Part shown: positions 46,678 through 57,645 of the stretch, in pieces
Layout of the letters: each line of letters opens with the position of its first letter
Position numbering within the stretch: the first letter of the stretch is position 1
NCBI GenBank assembly: GCA_014529385.2
Contig: CM043970.1
Span: forward strand, 44,064,779-44,128,778
DNA length: 64,000 nt
Reading direction: 5' to 3'
Source: Adiantum capillus-veneris
Lineage: Eukaryota; Streptophyta; Polypodiopsida; Polypodiales; Pteridaceae
Translations under genes and position numbers: made by a program
Notes under the pieces: model-generated
Database searches by the model: none
What the model was told of the DNA's origin: nothing
Seen by the model: the letters and a program-made list of their open reading frames with translations, nothing else

Positions 46678-47733
46678 TCATCCATGGTCACTTTGTGATG
46701 TAACTCCTTCTTTCTCCTTACCTTTCCCTCGGCCACGCTTAATGCCATTTGCTTCCATGTCAACCTCTCTTGAATTTGTCACCTCTACCACATGCACGTT
46801 TGGGTATGACAAAGGTGGAACTCCTTCCACTCCTTGTGGAGGTGGTCTTGATCCATTTGACCTTTGTATAAGCCGTGGTTGCTGACTAGTTTCTTCACCT
46901 GCATTCATCACTGGGTAATTCAAGTTAGGTCTCCCTGGCTCCCCACGGAGCCAAGGACAATTATACATCCCATGTCCAGACTCACCGCAATTCCAACATT
47001 GCAAGACTCTCCTAGGTCGTGGGTCTCGCTCTTTAGACTTCTTTGCTTGTCCCTTTGGACCTACAGCTTGTCCAAGGTGAATTGACAAGATGCTTAAAGA
47101 TTCATTTAACTTCTCAATCACTTCCGCTGTTACCTCACGAAGCTCCTTAGATGTTGATGCTTGTGACTTACCTTTGGGTCTAAGACCTTCTATTGGAATC
47201 TCCCCCCTTAAGCACTTGAGTTTCCTATATTTCTCAGCAGCCCTAGTTTCAGCTACATCAAAGGTAGCAGGTGCACCCGCCTTAACTTTTACCTTAAGGT
47301 GAGGAAAGAGTCCGGCTTTGAACCTCTCCTTCTTTATAAATTCTGCACCATCACCAGGGTTAGCAACATTTCGTATCCATAGAGCCCAAAGACGTAGGAA
47401 CTCTTGCCTGTACAAGTAGTAGTCATCTAAGTCTTTTTGCTTATGAGAAACAATGTCTTGGCATAATTTCTGAGTGTTTTGGGGATCAAAGAAGTATTTC
47501 TTGAAACGATTCAAAACTTCCGTGTAATTCCCTTTAACTTCCTCAGGCAAAGAGTCAAACCAAGTGCTAGCATCTTTCCTAAGGACCACTTCAAACATTT
47601 CTACACGTTCTTGATCAGTTACTATCCTCTTGATACGGCAAGACATCTTGAAATTCGCTAGAAATAATTCTGCATCCTCTCCAGGCTCTCCAAAGAAAAG
47701 AGGATATCCAGACATTTGGCGTTGGCTCTCCAT
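46678..47733 (-). CDS. gag: Element X gag
   Basis: An open frame of about 350 codons from ATG 47,733 (MESQRQMSGYPLFFGEPGED). An upstream Met at 47,811 only adds a low-complexity lead. The capsid-like part has FLANFKMSCRIKRIVTD, RKDASTWFDSLPEEVKG and RFKKYFFDPQNTQKLCQD; the nucleocapsid has one CCHC knuckle, CWNCGESGHGMYNC, followed by basic and Gly/Pro-rich sequence. It ends at TGA 46,678-46,680, after which pol continues in the same frame. The TGA could be a mutated CGA, or a readthrough site; nothing visible decides this. Confidence 0.82.
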   Translation of the reverse strand: MESQRQMSGYPLFFGEPGEDAELFLANFKMSCRIKRIVTDQERVEMFEVVLRKDASTWFDSLPEEVKGNYTEVLNRFKKYFFDPQNTQKLCQDIVSHKQKDLDDYYLYRQEFLRLWALWIRNVANPGDGAEFIKKERFKAGLFPHLKVKVKAGAPATFDVAETRAAEKYRKLKCLRGEIPIEGLRPKGKSQASTSKELREVTAEVIEKLNESLSILSIHLGQAVGPKGQAKKSKERDPRPRRVLQCWNCGESGHGMYNCPWLRGEPGRPNLNYPVMNAGEETSQQPRLIQRSNGSRPPPQGVEGVPPLSYPNVHVVEVTNSREVDMEANGIKRGRGKGKEKEGVTSQSDHG

Positions 47734-47905
47734 TGAATTGATTTCAAAGTGATGCGTTTTTGTTTTTTCTTTCTTTAAAAGATTTACACAATAATATTTT
47801 CTAAATTGCAATCTATTCTACAACAAAATAAAAATATTCACATCAAATGACCTATGATAATCAATAAGAGGTAGAATGACAGGGTTTGGTGACGCGAGAA
47901 TTTCT
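47734..47905 (-). other. Leader between PBS and gag of X
   Basis: Short AT-rich 5' leader with no extra ORF. Confidence 0.6.
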
Positions 47906-47924
47906 CCTACTCTTTGGGCACCAA
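47906..47924 (-). other. Candidate PBS, element X
   Basis: TTTGGTGCCCAAAGAGTAG on the minus strand, three bases inside the LTR end at 47,928. It shares TTGGTGCCC with the PBS of gypsy A. Confidence 0.65.
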
Positions 47925-47927
47925 ACA

Positions 47928-49246
47928 TGAATACCATACGTTGTTGAAAATGGATTTTTCTACTAGTTGCAATGTTTACTCTAATGTGTGGAGTGAAATG
48001 AAAGGGAAAACCCTGTATTCCTGGGCCATTATCCATGGTCTATGCATGACCTATTTCTTAAAACAAAACAAAAATATAGACGTCCAAACTAAGATCATAC
48101 CTAATGAGAGGCAAAATAAAAGGATTTACTGATGCGTTTATCTCTACCAACCTAAGCGGACCTAAAATTCTACGAATTACTCGCTGAAATTGCAACTTAG
48201 TACTAACAATTATGTGTACCTTTTTCCTTGCAATGGGAATGAAGGGAGAGGTGAGAGAAGACTATGGGCTACTTGTGAGAAAAGTGGGCAGACTAGGGTC
48301 CACTCAAAAAATCATATCTCACCGCTGGTAGCTCCAAAAATCATGAAAAAATTTGAGGTGATTATTCAGAGAGTGGGATATATTTTCTCTTTTGACCACC
48401 GCTCCAAATTCGGAGTGGAGATAGGTGCCAAAATTCTCACCAAAAAGCCCGTTTTTATGCTTGCAAAAAGTCTTTTAGTGGCCCCCTCCTTTGATGAATT
48501 TGTACAATGCATCCAAGAGTGAGCCCCTCCTTTGTCATATCATAATACAAAGCATCGAAGTTGCCCTTGACCCATGCATGGAGGAGGATTATTGGTGAAT
48601 AAAGAAATATATACATTGTGGGACTAGTGTATGGACTATTCATGGACTTTAGCTCAATGAGCACATGGTGTTAGAATAATGAGTAAAAATAATAATAAAA
48701 ATATGGAGGAGTTATGGATATGGAAAGATATTGGAATCATATGATATGGTCCCTCTTTGAATTATTTTGGGTGAAATAGGAAAAGGTATGCCAGTAAATA
48801 ATATAATAAACGTGACCAATGAGTAGAAATCAATTTTTTGTTTTCACGAGGATGAGGGTGAAAATGTGGGGGTGATTTGTATAAAAGAAAAAATATAAGG
48901 TTAGAGTATGTACATATTGGCAAAATACTTATGGTGTAAGAGGATGAAAGAAGGGGTACATAGGTTTAATAAAACACACATATATATTTAGGCCATATAT
49001 ATAATGCAATATTTACACACAAATGGGCCATAATATATTTTATTTTTTTGATTTTATTTATTTTTTTGGCTCAACTAGCCCAGTGACTAGCTGGCTGAGG
49101 GTTTTTAAGGAGATATGGAAAAAGTCCCGTAACTCACACATGCCTATGTACAGTGAAATGGTAGGGATAGCCATAGTGTTTGGGTGAATTTGGTAGGGTG
49201 AGGTAGCTTACTATGGCAATTACGGAGAGCTGAAAAACGGCTATCA
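47928..49246 (-). repeat. Mosaic LTR (1.32 kb) between Y and X
   Basis: Ends are TGAATACC (plus strand, 47,928) and CTATCA (49,246). About 1.0 kb (48,245-49,246) matches the U3 of the 2.6-kb LTRs; the remaining 0.3 kb next to the X PBS has no match in them. It lacks the TATA box, GA run and tail of the long LTRs. It serves as the 5' LTR of X and sits where the 3' LTR of Y should be. Confidence 0.82.
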
Positions 49247-49336
49247 TTAGCCCCCCCCTTAGATAATGGTACATTCATGTACCATTTATCCGATCATACA
49301 ACATGTAGATCGTGTAACATTTGTCTTTGTCTGCTC
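49247..49336 (-). other. Polypurine tract region of Y
   Basis: The minus strand has AAGGGGGGGCTAA directly before the LTR start TGATAGCC. The equivalent at X (42,425 on) and at the distal piece (40,247 on) reads GGGGAGGGCTAA, so the three tracts are related. Confidence 0.7.
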
Positions 49337-51469
49337 TCATCTTTGTATGGTTAAGAAACCTTGTGTGATATGAAAGGTTCTAAGAGACAATAGCAGGATG
49401 TAGTGAAGTGACTGAGCAAACCTCCTCCATTGAGAAAGTTTCCATAAGCACCCCCCAGGATCAAAGATCTTGAAATATCTTTCCCAAAGCGAGATGTATG
49501 GTATGGAATCACTTACTGATTTTGATTGAAGAAACTTGTAGATTTTACTCTTGTCCATCATTGCATCTATCACTATGAATGTGATATAAAAGATTGGTTG
49601 CTCTTCCTCCTGTATAAAGTTGATGTATCTGCTACGATCTTCAAGAGCTTGTATGAGCGAATTCCTGAACTGTAGCTCATAAAATTCATTCAACCTGGGT
49701 AGGCTCACCAAGTCAAAAATTATATGGCCTTCATGATTTAGGAAATCTTGATCCATGCTTCCAACTGCTATTGGAAGATATTGCAAATAGTTTACCACAT
49801 AAGTAGATAATAGACGAAGGTTTCTTTTGCTTCCAGCACATTGGAAGAGAATAGATTTTGGTACTGATTGATGAAATATCCACATGTAGCAATCAACAAG
49901 TTTTTCATCTATGATGAAGACCAGAAGCATCACAATGTGCGACCTCCATACACCAAAGAACCAAATGAAGAAGGTTTGGAAACATCCGTTCATCACCAAG
50001 TATTCATGTCCTCTTCCACTTAAGAAGGTATGGTGTCCCCGATGAAAGGTATATGTGAAGAGAGGAGAAGTTGACCTTGAAGAGGTGAAACCCAATATGA
50101 AGATGATTGGGGCTTCAAAAGCTTGGATTTCCTTGCTAAGAGATTGTCCCATGAATGAAGAGCCACCCACTAAAACACCATTGGAGAGAATGATACCCTT
50201 GTGATAGTTTCCTTTTATGATTTTATCTTTTACTACTCTCCCATGTTCTTCATCCCCTTCTAAACCCCCCCTTTGGCAAGGTTGTAACTCCTCACATCGT
50301 ACCACCTCAAAGGTTGATGGATTACTGTTTGATTTTGTGAAAACTTTGGCTTCTTGCATGATAGGTTCCTCCATGGTTAACATACATGGGTCATACCAAT
50401 GCTTTTCAACATCCTCAAACACTTCTTCAAGATTATCCTCACCTGGATTCAACTCACACTCTTCTACTTTGTTTTGGAGCTGGCATTCCATGTACACAAT
50501 CATCTCTTTATGATCAATGTGGTCTATGATCTCTCCACCTATGATTTCATCTTCTTCTTCACTCTCTTCTTTTAGACAAGATACACTCTCAGAACATTCC
50601 ATAAGATCAAGGTTACCTTCAAGGTCTTCATTCTCCATAGAGTCATGTTGCACAAAAGCTTCGTCTTCTCGGACTAGAAATTGATCCTCTGCCAGAAGGT
50701 TGGATGTATCCATTATTGAATCATCAATGCCATTTGAGATATCTTGTGTTGATTTTTGCATGCTTGTGATAAAGGTAGAAGAAAGAGATTCCACATTTGA
50801 ATCTTGGCCACACACTTTAGCACTTGAATAATCAGTTGGCATGTAAGTAACTTCTTCAACATTTGTCGGAGTAGAAGGAGACAAGTATGGCAAAGGAGAT
50901 GACTCCTTGATAGAAACACTTTCATGATGGTTGGTTTTTCCAGCATGATGGAAACCATTTTTGATGTAGAAGTACTTGTGAAACTTCCTTCGGGCAATAG
51001 TGACCGCTTCTTCAAAGGTAGAGGGTCCACTACAAGTAACCTTAGTCTTTAGGAAAGGAGACAAACCCGAAATAAATTGCTCCATTTTTACATAATCTAG
51101 AAATGTAGAACTAAATCCACATCCTCCCCATTAACGAGAAAAAAAATCCTCATAAGCATAGTAGTCTTCACCATGTTGTTGAAGTCTCCCTAATGAAGCC
51201 CATGCTGTCTCTGTTGTTAGAATTTTAGAGAATCTGGTCTTCAAAGCTTTGGAAATTTGGGTATACCCATATTCAATCTGAGAAGACATACTCCAAAACC
51301 ATTGCTCAGCGTTTCCTCTAAGGCATAGCAATAGAAAATCCCCTTTTTCAATGTCATCCCTTTTACCAAGGATACGACAAACCATTCTAAAATCAGCAAG
51401 AAAATCATCAACATCTTCTTCTAGATTTCCGAAGAAGATTGGGATATCATCAAAAGTATAGCGTGTCAT
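49337..51469 (-). pseudogene. gag: Element Y gag-like ORF with long unknown extension
   Basis: The start MTRYTFDDIPIFFGNLEED then DDFLADFRMVCRILGKRDD and RGNAEQWFWSMSSQ resembles X Gag (FFG..EED, FLA.F.M.CRI). A TAA near 51,131 breaks it; a second frame continues GLSPFLKTKVTCSGPSTFEE, the Gag C-terminal domain. After this, no zinc knuckle appears. Some 480 further codons have an acidic, Ser-rich middle (EESEEEDEIIGGEIIDHID) and a hydrophobic/aromatic end (RYINFIQEEEQPIFYITFIV, SLWERYFKIFDPGG). I recognise no domain there. No protease, RT or integrase is present. It stops 90 bases before the polypurine tract. Confidence 0.72.
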
Positions 51470-51783
51470 AGTCTCTCAATGCTAGAACCACACAAAGATT
51501 AGTTCCAAACAATCATTTTCTCTCATGACATCAACAAACTACACAAAGTTTTGAAAGGTCTTTCAACATGAATTTTAGATTCTGATGTGAAAATGTTTTT
51601 TTCCTTTCTTATGTTATGCTAATCCAAACCATATTCTAGATCAATTTTTGTTGCCTTGAAATTAAACTCGGTCATACAAGTTTTCATCATTCATATAATC
51701 TACTTGATTATGCTAAAATTCAAGCATTCATGCAATACAACAACAATAAGCACAAAGTCAGTCCTCAGTGGGGGCACCCAAAT
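51470..51783 (-). other. Leader and PBS of Y
   Basis: Non-coding leader. Near 51,761-51,780 the minus strand reads TTTGGGTGCCCCCACTGAGG, a candidate PBS starting two or three bases inside the LTR end (51,784). Confidence 0.6.
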
Positions 51784-52042
51784 TGAGGCGGTCTGGGGCG
51801 GGCAACAAGAAGAGCAACCTCTAGACAACCTTCAAGGCTCCTGTGCTGCTCAATGGGGCTGGGGCACAACACAACACAAACCAAAACAACAAACCCACAG
51901 CCAAATCCCAACTACACAAGGGGCACCACCTAGTTTAAGAGCGAACTAGGATGCAAAAGAGGAGAATCGTTAGAGAAACCCACAAACAAGCAAGGAATTT
52001 ACACTAACCCTAACACCAATGGAACACTCTCACACACTAAAA

Positions 52043-52100
<58 letters not shown>

Positions 52101-54412
52101 TGTACAACTTAGCTTCAACTTTATATTTTGCACAAAAAGGAACTTAGAGCTTGCGGAATCAAGTGACAAGATTTGGTTATAGCATCACTAGCACATTGTC
52201 TTAGGGTTATGGGAGCCCTCTCACCATCCACCCTCTTACAATGGTAGCCAAACAATAGCCAATGAATCACAAGCAACAAAACAATAACCTTCAATGAAAC
52301 AAGTCACCTTATGAAGCTGAATGAGTTTGCCACGCCAAATTGGAGGAGAAGCGTGAGCCTTTGGACATGAATTGCACCCAAAACTACCAATTCATTGATG
52401 TTGGGGTAGATACAACAATGGTAGGAAGAATATCTTCTACTCGCACTCACTCAAACTAGCTCAAGCTTTTCTATGCACCAAAGTGATGGTGTATAGAAAG
52501 TTTACTCTCTCTTTACAACCAAGATAGAACTGGCATGTGCTACGCTCAATCTAGTGTGCAATGGTATAGCGATGTCTTTTACAAGGAGAAATGGGTTCTA
52601 TTTATTGGTTTTAGAAGGCTTGATTAGGATTAAGCCTAATCAATTTTAGTAGAAAAGATCAAGGATTATGAATTTTTATGAATTTCAAATGAGAATGGGG
52701 TCTCTCTTTTCTCTTGAGTCACATGGATGTGGGCTCAAGTAAGAGAATTATTATTGTGGTGAAAGGAGAAAAACTTCCATGGGAGTGAGTGAATTTGGTT
52801 TACTTGTGTTGTTGCCTACTCCATATGGTGATAGTGTGGGTGCATTTTTACAAGAGAAGTTAGTTGTTAGTGGTAATAATCACTAGAATTGTTAGTGATA
52901 CATTTACAATGGGTAGGATGAGTTGATTTGATGAAGGAAGAGGGGTGAATTAAAAGAGAATCATTGAGATGGTGAAGCTTTGAAGAAGCTTGAACTCACC
53001 CTTGTGTAGATTGTGGAAAAAATGACCGCTGGTCTTCTTCTTCTTCTTCGCTTCTTTACGCCGCCGCCACGGTTGACCACCACGATGAAAAGAGGATTTG
53101 TTGATGAAAAATCCTCAATTTTCAGAAGTTATCATGGTTAAGATGCTGACTTTTAGATATTTTTAGGAGAGGTAAATGAAATTGTAACATAGAAGCAATA
53201 GAGAGAGACATGGAGAGGGTGTATGTATGTTGAGGTTCATAAAAGAACTATAGGGATGAGAGAGAAGGGTAATGGTGAAGAGGGTGGGAGAAGCCATGGA
53301 AATTGCAGGTTTGAGTGAGGGAAGGAGAGGGAGGGATGTGTAAGAGTGAGTAGGTGTGTGGAAGGGTGAGAGAAGACTAAGGGCTACTTGTGAGAAAAGT
53401 GGGCAGACTGGGGTCCACTGAAAAAATCTTAGCTCACCGCTGGTAGCTGGAAAAATCATGAAAAGATTTGAGGTGATTATTCAGTGCGTGGGCTACATTT
53501 TATCTTTTGATCACCGCTTCAAATTCGGAGTGGAGATAGGTGCCAAAATTCTCACCAAAAAGCTTGTTTTTATGCCTGCAAAAGTCTTTTAGTGGCCCCC
53601 GCTTTTGTTGAATTTGTACAATGCATCCAAGAGTGAGCCCCTCCTTTGTCATATTATAATACAAAGCATCCAAGTTGCCCTTGACCCATGCATGGAGGAG
53701 GATTATTGGTTAATAAAGAAATATATACATGGTGGGACTAGTGTATGGACTATTCATGGACTTTAGCTCAATGAGCACATGGTGTTAGAATAATGAGTAA
53801 AAATAATAATAAAAATATGGAGGAGTTATGGATATGGAAAGATATTGGAATCATATGATATGGTCCCTCCTTGAGTTATTTTGGGTGAAAGAGGAAAAGG
53901 TATGCAAGTAAATAATATAATAAACGTAACCAATGAGTAGAAATCAATTTTTTGTTTTCACGAGGGTGAGGGTGAAAATGTGGGAGTGATTTGTATAAAG
54001 GAAAAATATGAGGTTAGAGTATGTACATATTGGCAAAAAAATATAATTATGGTGTAAGAGCATGAAAGAAGTTGTACATAGGTTTAATAAAACACACACC
54101 TAAGTAGAAATATTTAAATAAAATACCAAAATAATTATAAAAAATCCCTATATTTAGGCCATATATACAATGAAATATTTACACACAAAGAGGCCATAAT
54201 ATACTTTTATTTTTTTATTTTTATTTTTATTTTGGCTCAACTAGCCCAGTGAATAGCTAGCTGAGGGTTTTTAAGAAGATATGGGAAAAGCCCCCTAACT
54301 CACACACGCCTATGTACAGTGAAATGGTAGGGATAACCATAGTGTTTGGGTGAATTTGGTAGGGTTGAGTAACTTACTATTGCAATTATGGAGAGCCGAA
54401 AAACGGCTATCA
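51784..54412 (-). repeat. Proximal 2.63-kb LTR (5' end of chain)
   Basis: Ends TGAGGCGG (plus strand, 51,784) and CTATCA (54,407-54,412). It matches 37,643-40,246 throughout. The GA run is 51 bases (52,046-52,097). The TATA box is altered to CAATAAATA. Both LTRs share a strongly acidic-looking, low-complexity middle with no ORF of note. Confidence 0.9.
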
Positions 54413-54640
54413 ATGCCATATGAGTTTGGTAATCTAGAGAACGGAACTTGAAATATAAGTATGATCCCTAGTCACCTATGGTTAAAGAGAGTGCTTTCTA
54501 CTCTCTATATGTCATATGAGTCTGGTAATCTAGAGAACGGAACTTGAAATATACGTGCGATCTCCAGTCACCTATGGTTAAAGAGAGTGCTTTCTACTCT
54601 CTCTATGCCATATCAGTCTAGTAATCTAGAGAACTTGAAA
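54413..54640. repeat. 96-base direct tandem repeat, about 2.3 units
   Basis: Units start at 54,413, 54,509 and 54,605 with atg(c/t)catat(g/c)agt, and share ggtaatctagagaacgg, agtcacctatggttaaag and gagtgctttctactctct. The array begins at the first base outside the LTR. Confidence 0.9.
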
Positions 54641-56760
54641 CAATGGAACTTGAAATAACATTAGGGTTAGCTGCTAGCAACATGGTTAGTAGTACTGAAC
54701 CATAATTAGATGAAAATAAAAAAATTAAGGAGTTATTTCTTCTTCCCAAGCAAAAGGCTTGCTTAAAGGAAAAAAGAGAGCTTAAGCATAAATTTATGTA
54801 AGCATGAAAGTAAATCACTTTCAAGCTAGTGCAAGAGCATAAAATAATAAGAAAATGTTACCTTAGTGTATGTATGGTCTAGTCTTCTCCTTGCTTTGGA
54901 TGGAGTCGGCTTTTCACTTTGCTTGAGGACCACTAATTTGGCTACTTGGAATGAGATAATGGTAAGAGACAAAAGGAATTCAAGCTCTGGAAAGCTTGAG
55001 AACTAGGCGAGAGAGAGAGGGAGAGTGTAGTGGGAAGAAGAAGATCAAGTTTTGACAAACTTGATTAGGGTTTTGGCCATGACTTCTATTGGAGAGATGT
55101 GTGTGTGTGTGTGTAGCAGTTCTAAAAATATACATATACACAAAAGAACAAAACCTGTTCACAGACAAGAAATTCTAGTTAAATAGAATAGAATTGTACA
55201 ATAATTCATTTGCTGTTGAAAATAAATTTTGTACAAGGTAGTGAAGAGAACAAATTAAAACAAGGGAAAAAGTAATCCCCAATTTAGAAGTGATGTTGCT
55301 TTAAGGTAAAAGAAAACCCCCATGTCATCAACCACGTCGAACAGTATGTTTTAATCAAAGAAGGTAGCCCGCACCTGTACCCATAGTAAACAAGAAAACG
55401 CTCAATTAGCAATTGTTACTGTGTACATGTGATGCATGGGCATCCCAATTGTTATCCATGTCCCAATGAAAAAAACAAATGTTGTAATTTGATATATAGA
55501 AAATGAAATTCTTTTATAAAGTGCTTACTGTACGAAAGTTTTAGGTACTTAAAAGCTAAGATTTCCCATAGAAAAAGATCCCATTAAAGTTTTTCCCAAA
55601 TTTTAAATACAAACCAGAGCCTATTTTATGAATTTTGAGCAGGTTCAATCATATTTACTGCCATCATAAAAAATCCCTCTATCTCTTATCTTTTTTCATG
55701 TCCGACATACTTTTATTAAACCCTGTTCCAAACTACATTTCATTCCATGTTACCATATACTACTCAATCCTTCCCTCTCTTTTTATTTAGAAAAACTAAC
55801 AGTTTAAGTCTTTTTTGTAAGGAAAAAGAATATATGTATGTATTGATAGTGTATACCGTCATGCTACTATTTTGAAAAACAATAGCCAGGCAAATCTATG
55901 CAATTAAGAAAAAGCATTACCCAGAACCAGCACAGAAGCAGATAGAGAAAAGTTGAAGTAAGGCTAAAAAGTTGGGACCAGCTAAAGCAAAGTCGACGAA
56001 ATCTCTTACACTAGAGAGAACCTATTAAACCATCAACCCTTAAAATTTTTCCTTGTAGCCGCATAAAGCAGGTAGGTGAACATCTTTCTACATACTAAAA
56101 TAAGATAAAGAAAGAGCAAATACTGGCAAGCTTAGTTTATTGTATAGCTGAGATTCCAAACTAAACTAGGCAAGCAGTAACCAGTCAACAAACCGAGCAG
56201 GTGGCGAGCCACAAAAGCTGTCAGCAATCTTACAGGTAGGTGATGTAAGAAGGTAAAAGAGATCAAGTAAAAATGTAAAATATACTACATCAATAGGGCA
56301 AGCGATAGAGCATCCAAAAGGACAGGGTCACAATATGCAGGCGGTAGCAAGAACACGCCATACCAGTGATACAAAAGGTTAGGGTTAATAGGCAGCATGG
56401 ACTCACTATTATAATAATTTAAAAATTGAGGCTAAAAATGAATCCCATTACCATTTACTGCTAGTGAAGAAAATAAGAGAAATAGTAAATGGCAGTAGCT
56501 AGTTAAGACTTTTTTTAACTAAAGCCGAAGCCCACATCAAAAGCTTTTTTATGCGGTAAGGACTCCAACATTAGAAGGATTCTGACGAATAATTACCAAT
56601 AATATCGACATATTATAAGAGACTAATATCAGTCAGATTGCCGAATAGGTATGTTCCAAGGGGAATATATGGCATGAAAAAAAGTTACAGTGTTACAGTA
56701 TTCAAGAAGTGAAGGCACATAAGGAGGGTATTTAGTACGGATAACATCCAAAAAGAGGTT
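54641..56760. other. No recognisable gene
   Basis: About 2.1 kb of AT-rich DNA with a GT run (near 55,099-55,115) and no supportable ORF, LTR or RNA gene. It shows no match to other parts of the window. Confidence 0.45.
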
Positions 56761-56770
56761 GCAATGAGGG

Positions 56771-57292
56771 TCTATATAATACAGGCATATTCTATCACAG
56801 AATGCACTGTAACCAACTTGGGCACTTCTTATCTTACGAGCAGCTTACAAGTTTCTTCCATAGCTTGTCTTTAGCTGTGTCTTTATACTTTATCATCTAT
56901 GGCTTATATTCAAGAACAAGCATTAGCAATATCTCTTGCTCATTATAGTCAAGAGAGTCAATCTTGGAGACCACCATACTCCATTATGAGCGTCTTCTAT
57001 TCCCTCAATTAGGAACATCTGTACAAAAGGGTGAACATATCAAAATAGAATAACACGGGTGACCCTTTGGGGTCGAGAACACTTCAAGAATAACATCCAT
57101 CTGGCGATGGTCAGGGAAGCCCTAGGTATAGGGCCACAGTATTATAATGTGGGACACTTAATAAAGCGTGGATTTATTGAGCGGTTATATTTGCTAGCAC
57201 AGTTTCTACCCCATCATAAAATATATTTGTATCCTCATTTGGCATACCCTTACGAGGATACTTTAACCAGACACCCTATACCAAAGAGTTAG
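56771..57292 (+). pseudogene. Unassigned decayed transcription-unit-like segment
   Basis: A TATA-like tctatataatac (56,771-56,782) is followed by an ATG near 56,899 opening MAYIQEQALAISLAHYSQES and closing after 38 codons. Frames then change, with stops near 57,050, and a 77-codon stretch follows, including REHFKNNIHLAMVREALGIG and RGFIERLYLLAQFLPHHKI, to a stop at 57,292. I do not recognise the protein. Codon-like composition and a TATA at a fitting distance suggest an old coding unit, but chance is possible. Confidence 0.25.
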
Positions 57293-57645
57293 AAGTGATT
57301 TTAGTGAACCATATCTTCCTTTTAATGAGCACACAAACATTTGTTACTATTGTGACAGTTGCCTGTGTGATCATGTAATGGATGGGTTAAATGAGATGTA
57401 ATGGTGAAAACAAGAAAAAAAGTTTTATAGACTCAATGCCATTATTTTTCATTATAATTATTTGTAGTGAAACATGAGTAAGGATCAATGCAATTGTGTG
57501 TTTGTGTGTGTGTGTGTGTGTGTGTATGCCCACTCATTCCCAGGCACCATATTCTACGACGTAGTAGACCCCAAGAAAATGGGCCTACTACCTTGACAAG
57601 AGAAAAAAAGCATTCGAAAAGAAAGGGTTTTCTTTACAAAAATAT
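57293..57645. other. No gene; GT microsatellite
   Basis: Contains a GT run at about 57,496-57,526 and otherwise nothing that I can assign. Confidence 0.6.

Larger units (their letters stand above)
37643..54412 (-). mobile_element. Chain of related LTR elements (X and Y), 16.8 kb
   Basis: In minus-strand order: 2.63-kb LTR (51,784-54,412), PBS, gag-only ORF of Y, purine tract, 1.32-kb mosaic LTR (47,928-49,246), PBS, gag-pol of X, purine tract, 0.78-kb LTR piece (41,650-42,424), duplicated pol 3' piece (40,247-41,649), purine tract, 2.6-kb LTR (37,643-40,246). All parts share orientation, and all LTR starts read TGATAGCC or a near variant preceded by a GGGAGGGCTAA-like tract. Such chains arise by recombination between LTRs. 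Confidence 0.82.

Noticed and set aside
53163-53459. 98-codon minus-strand ORF in the proximal LTR
   Set aside because: Low-complexity Ser/Leu/Pro translation of LTR sequence, not kept open in the partner LTR.
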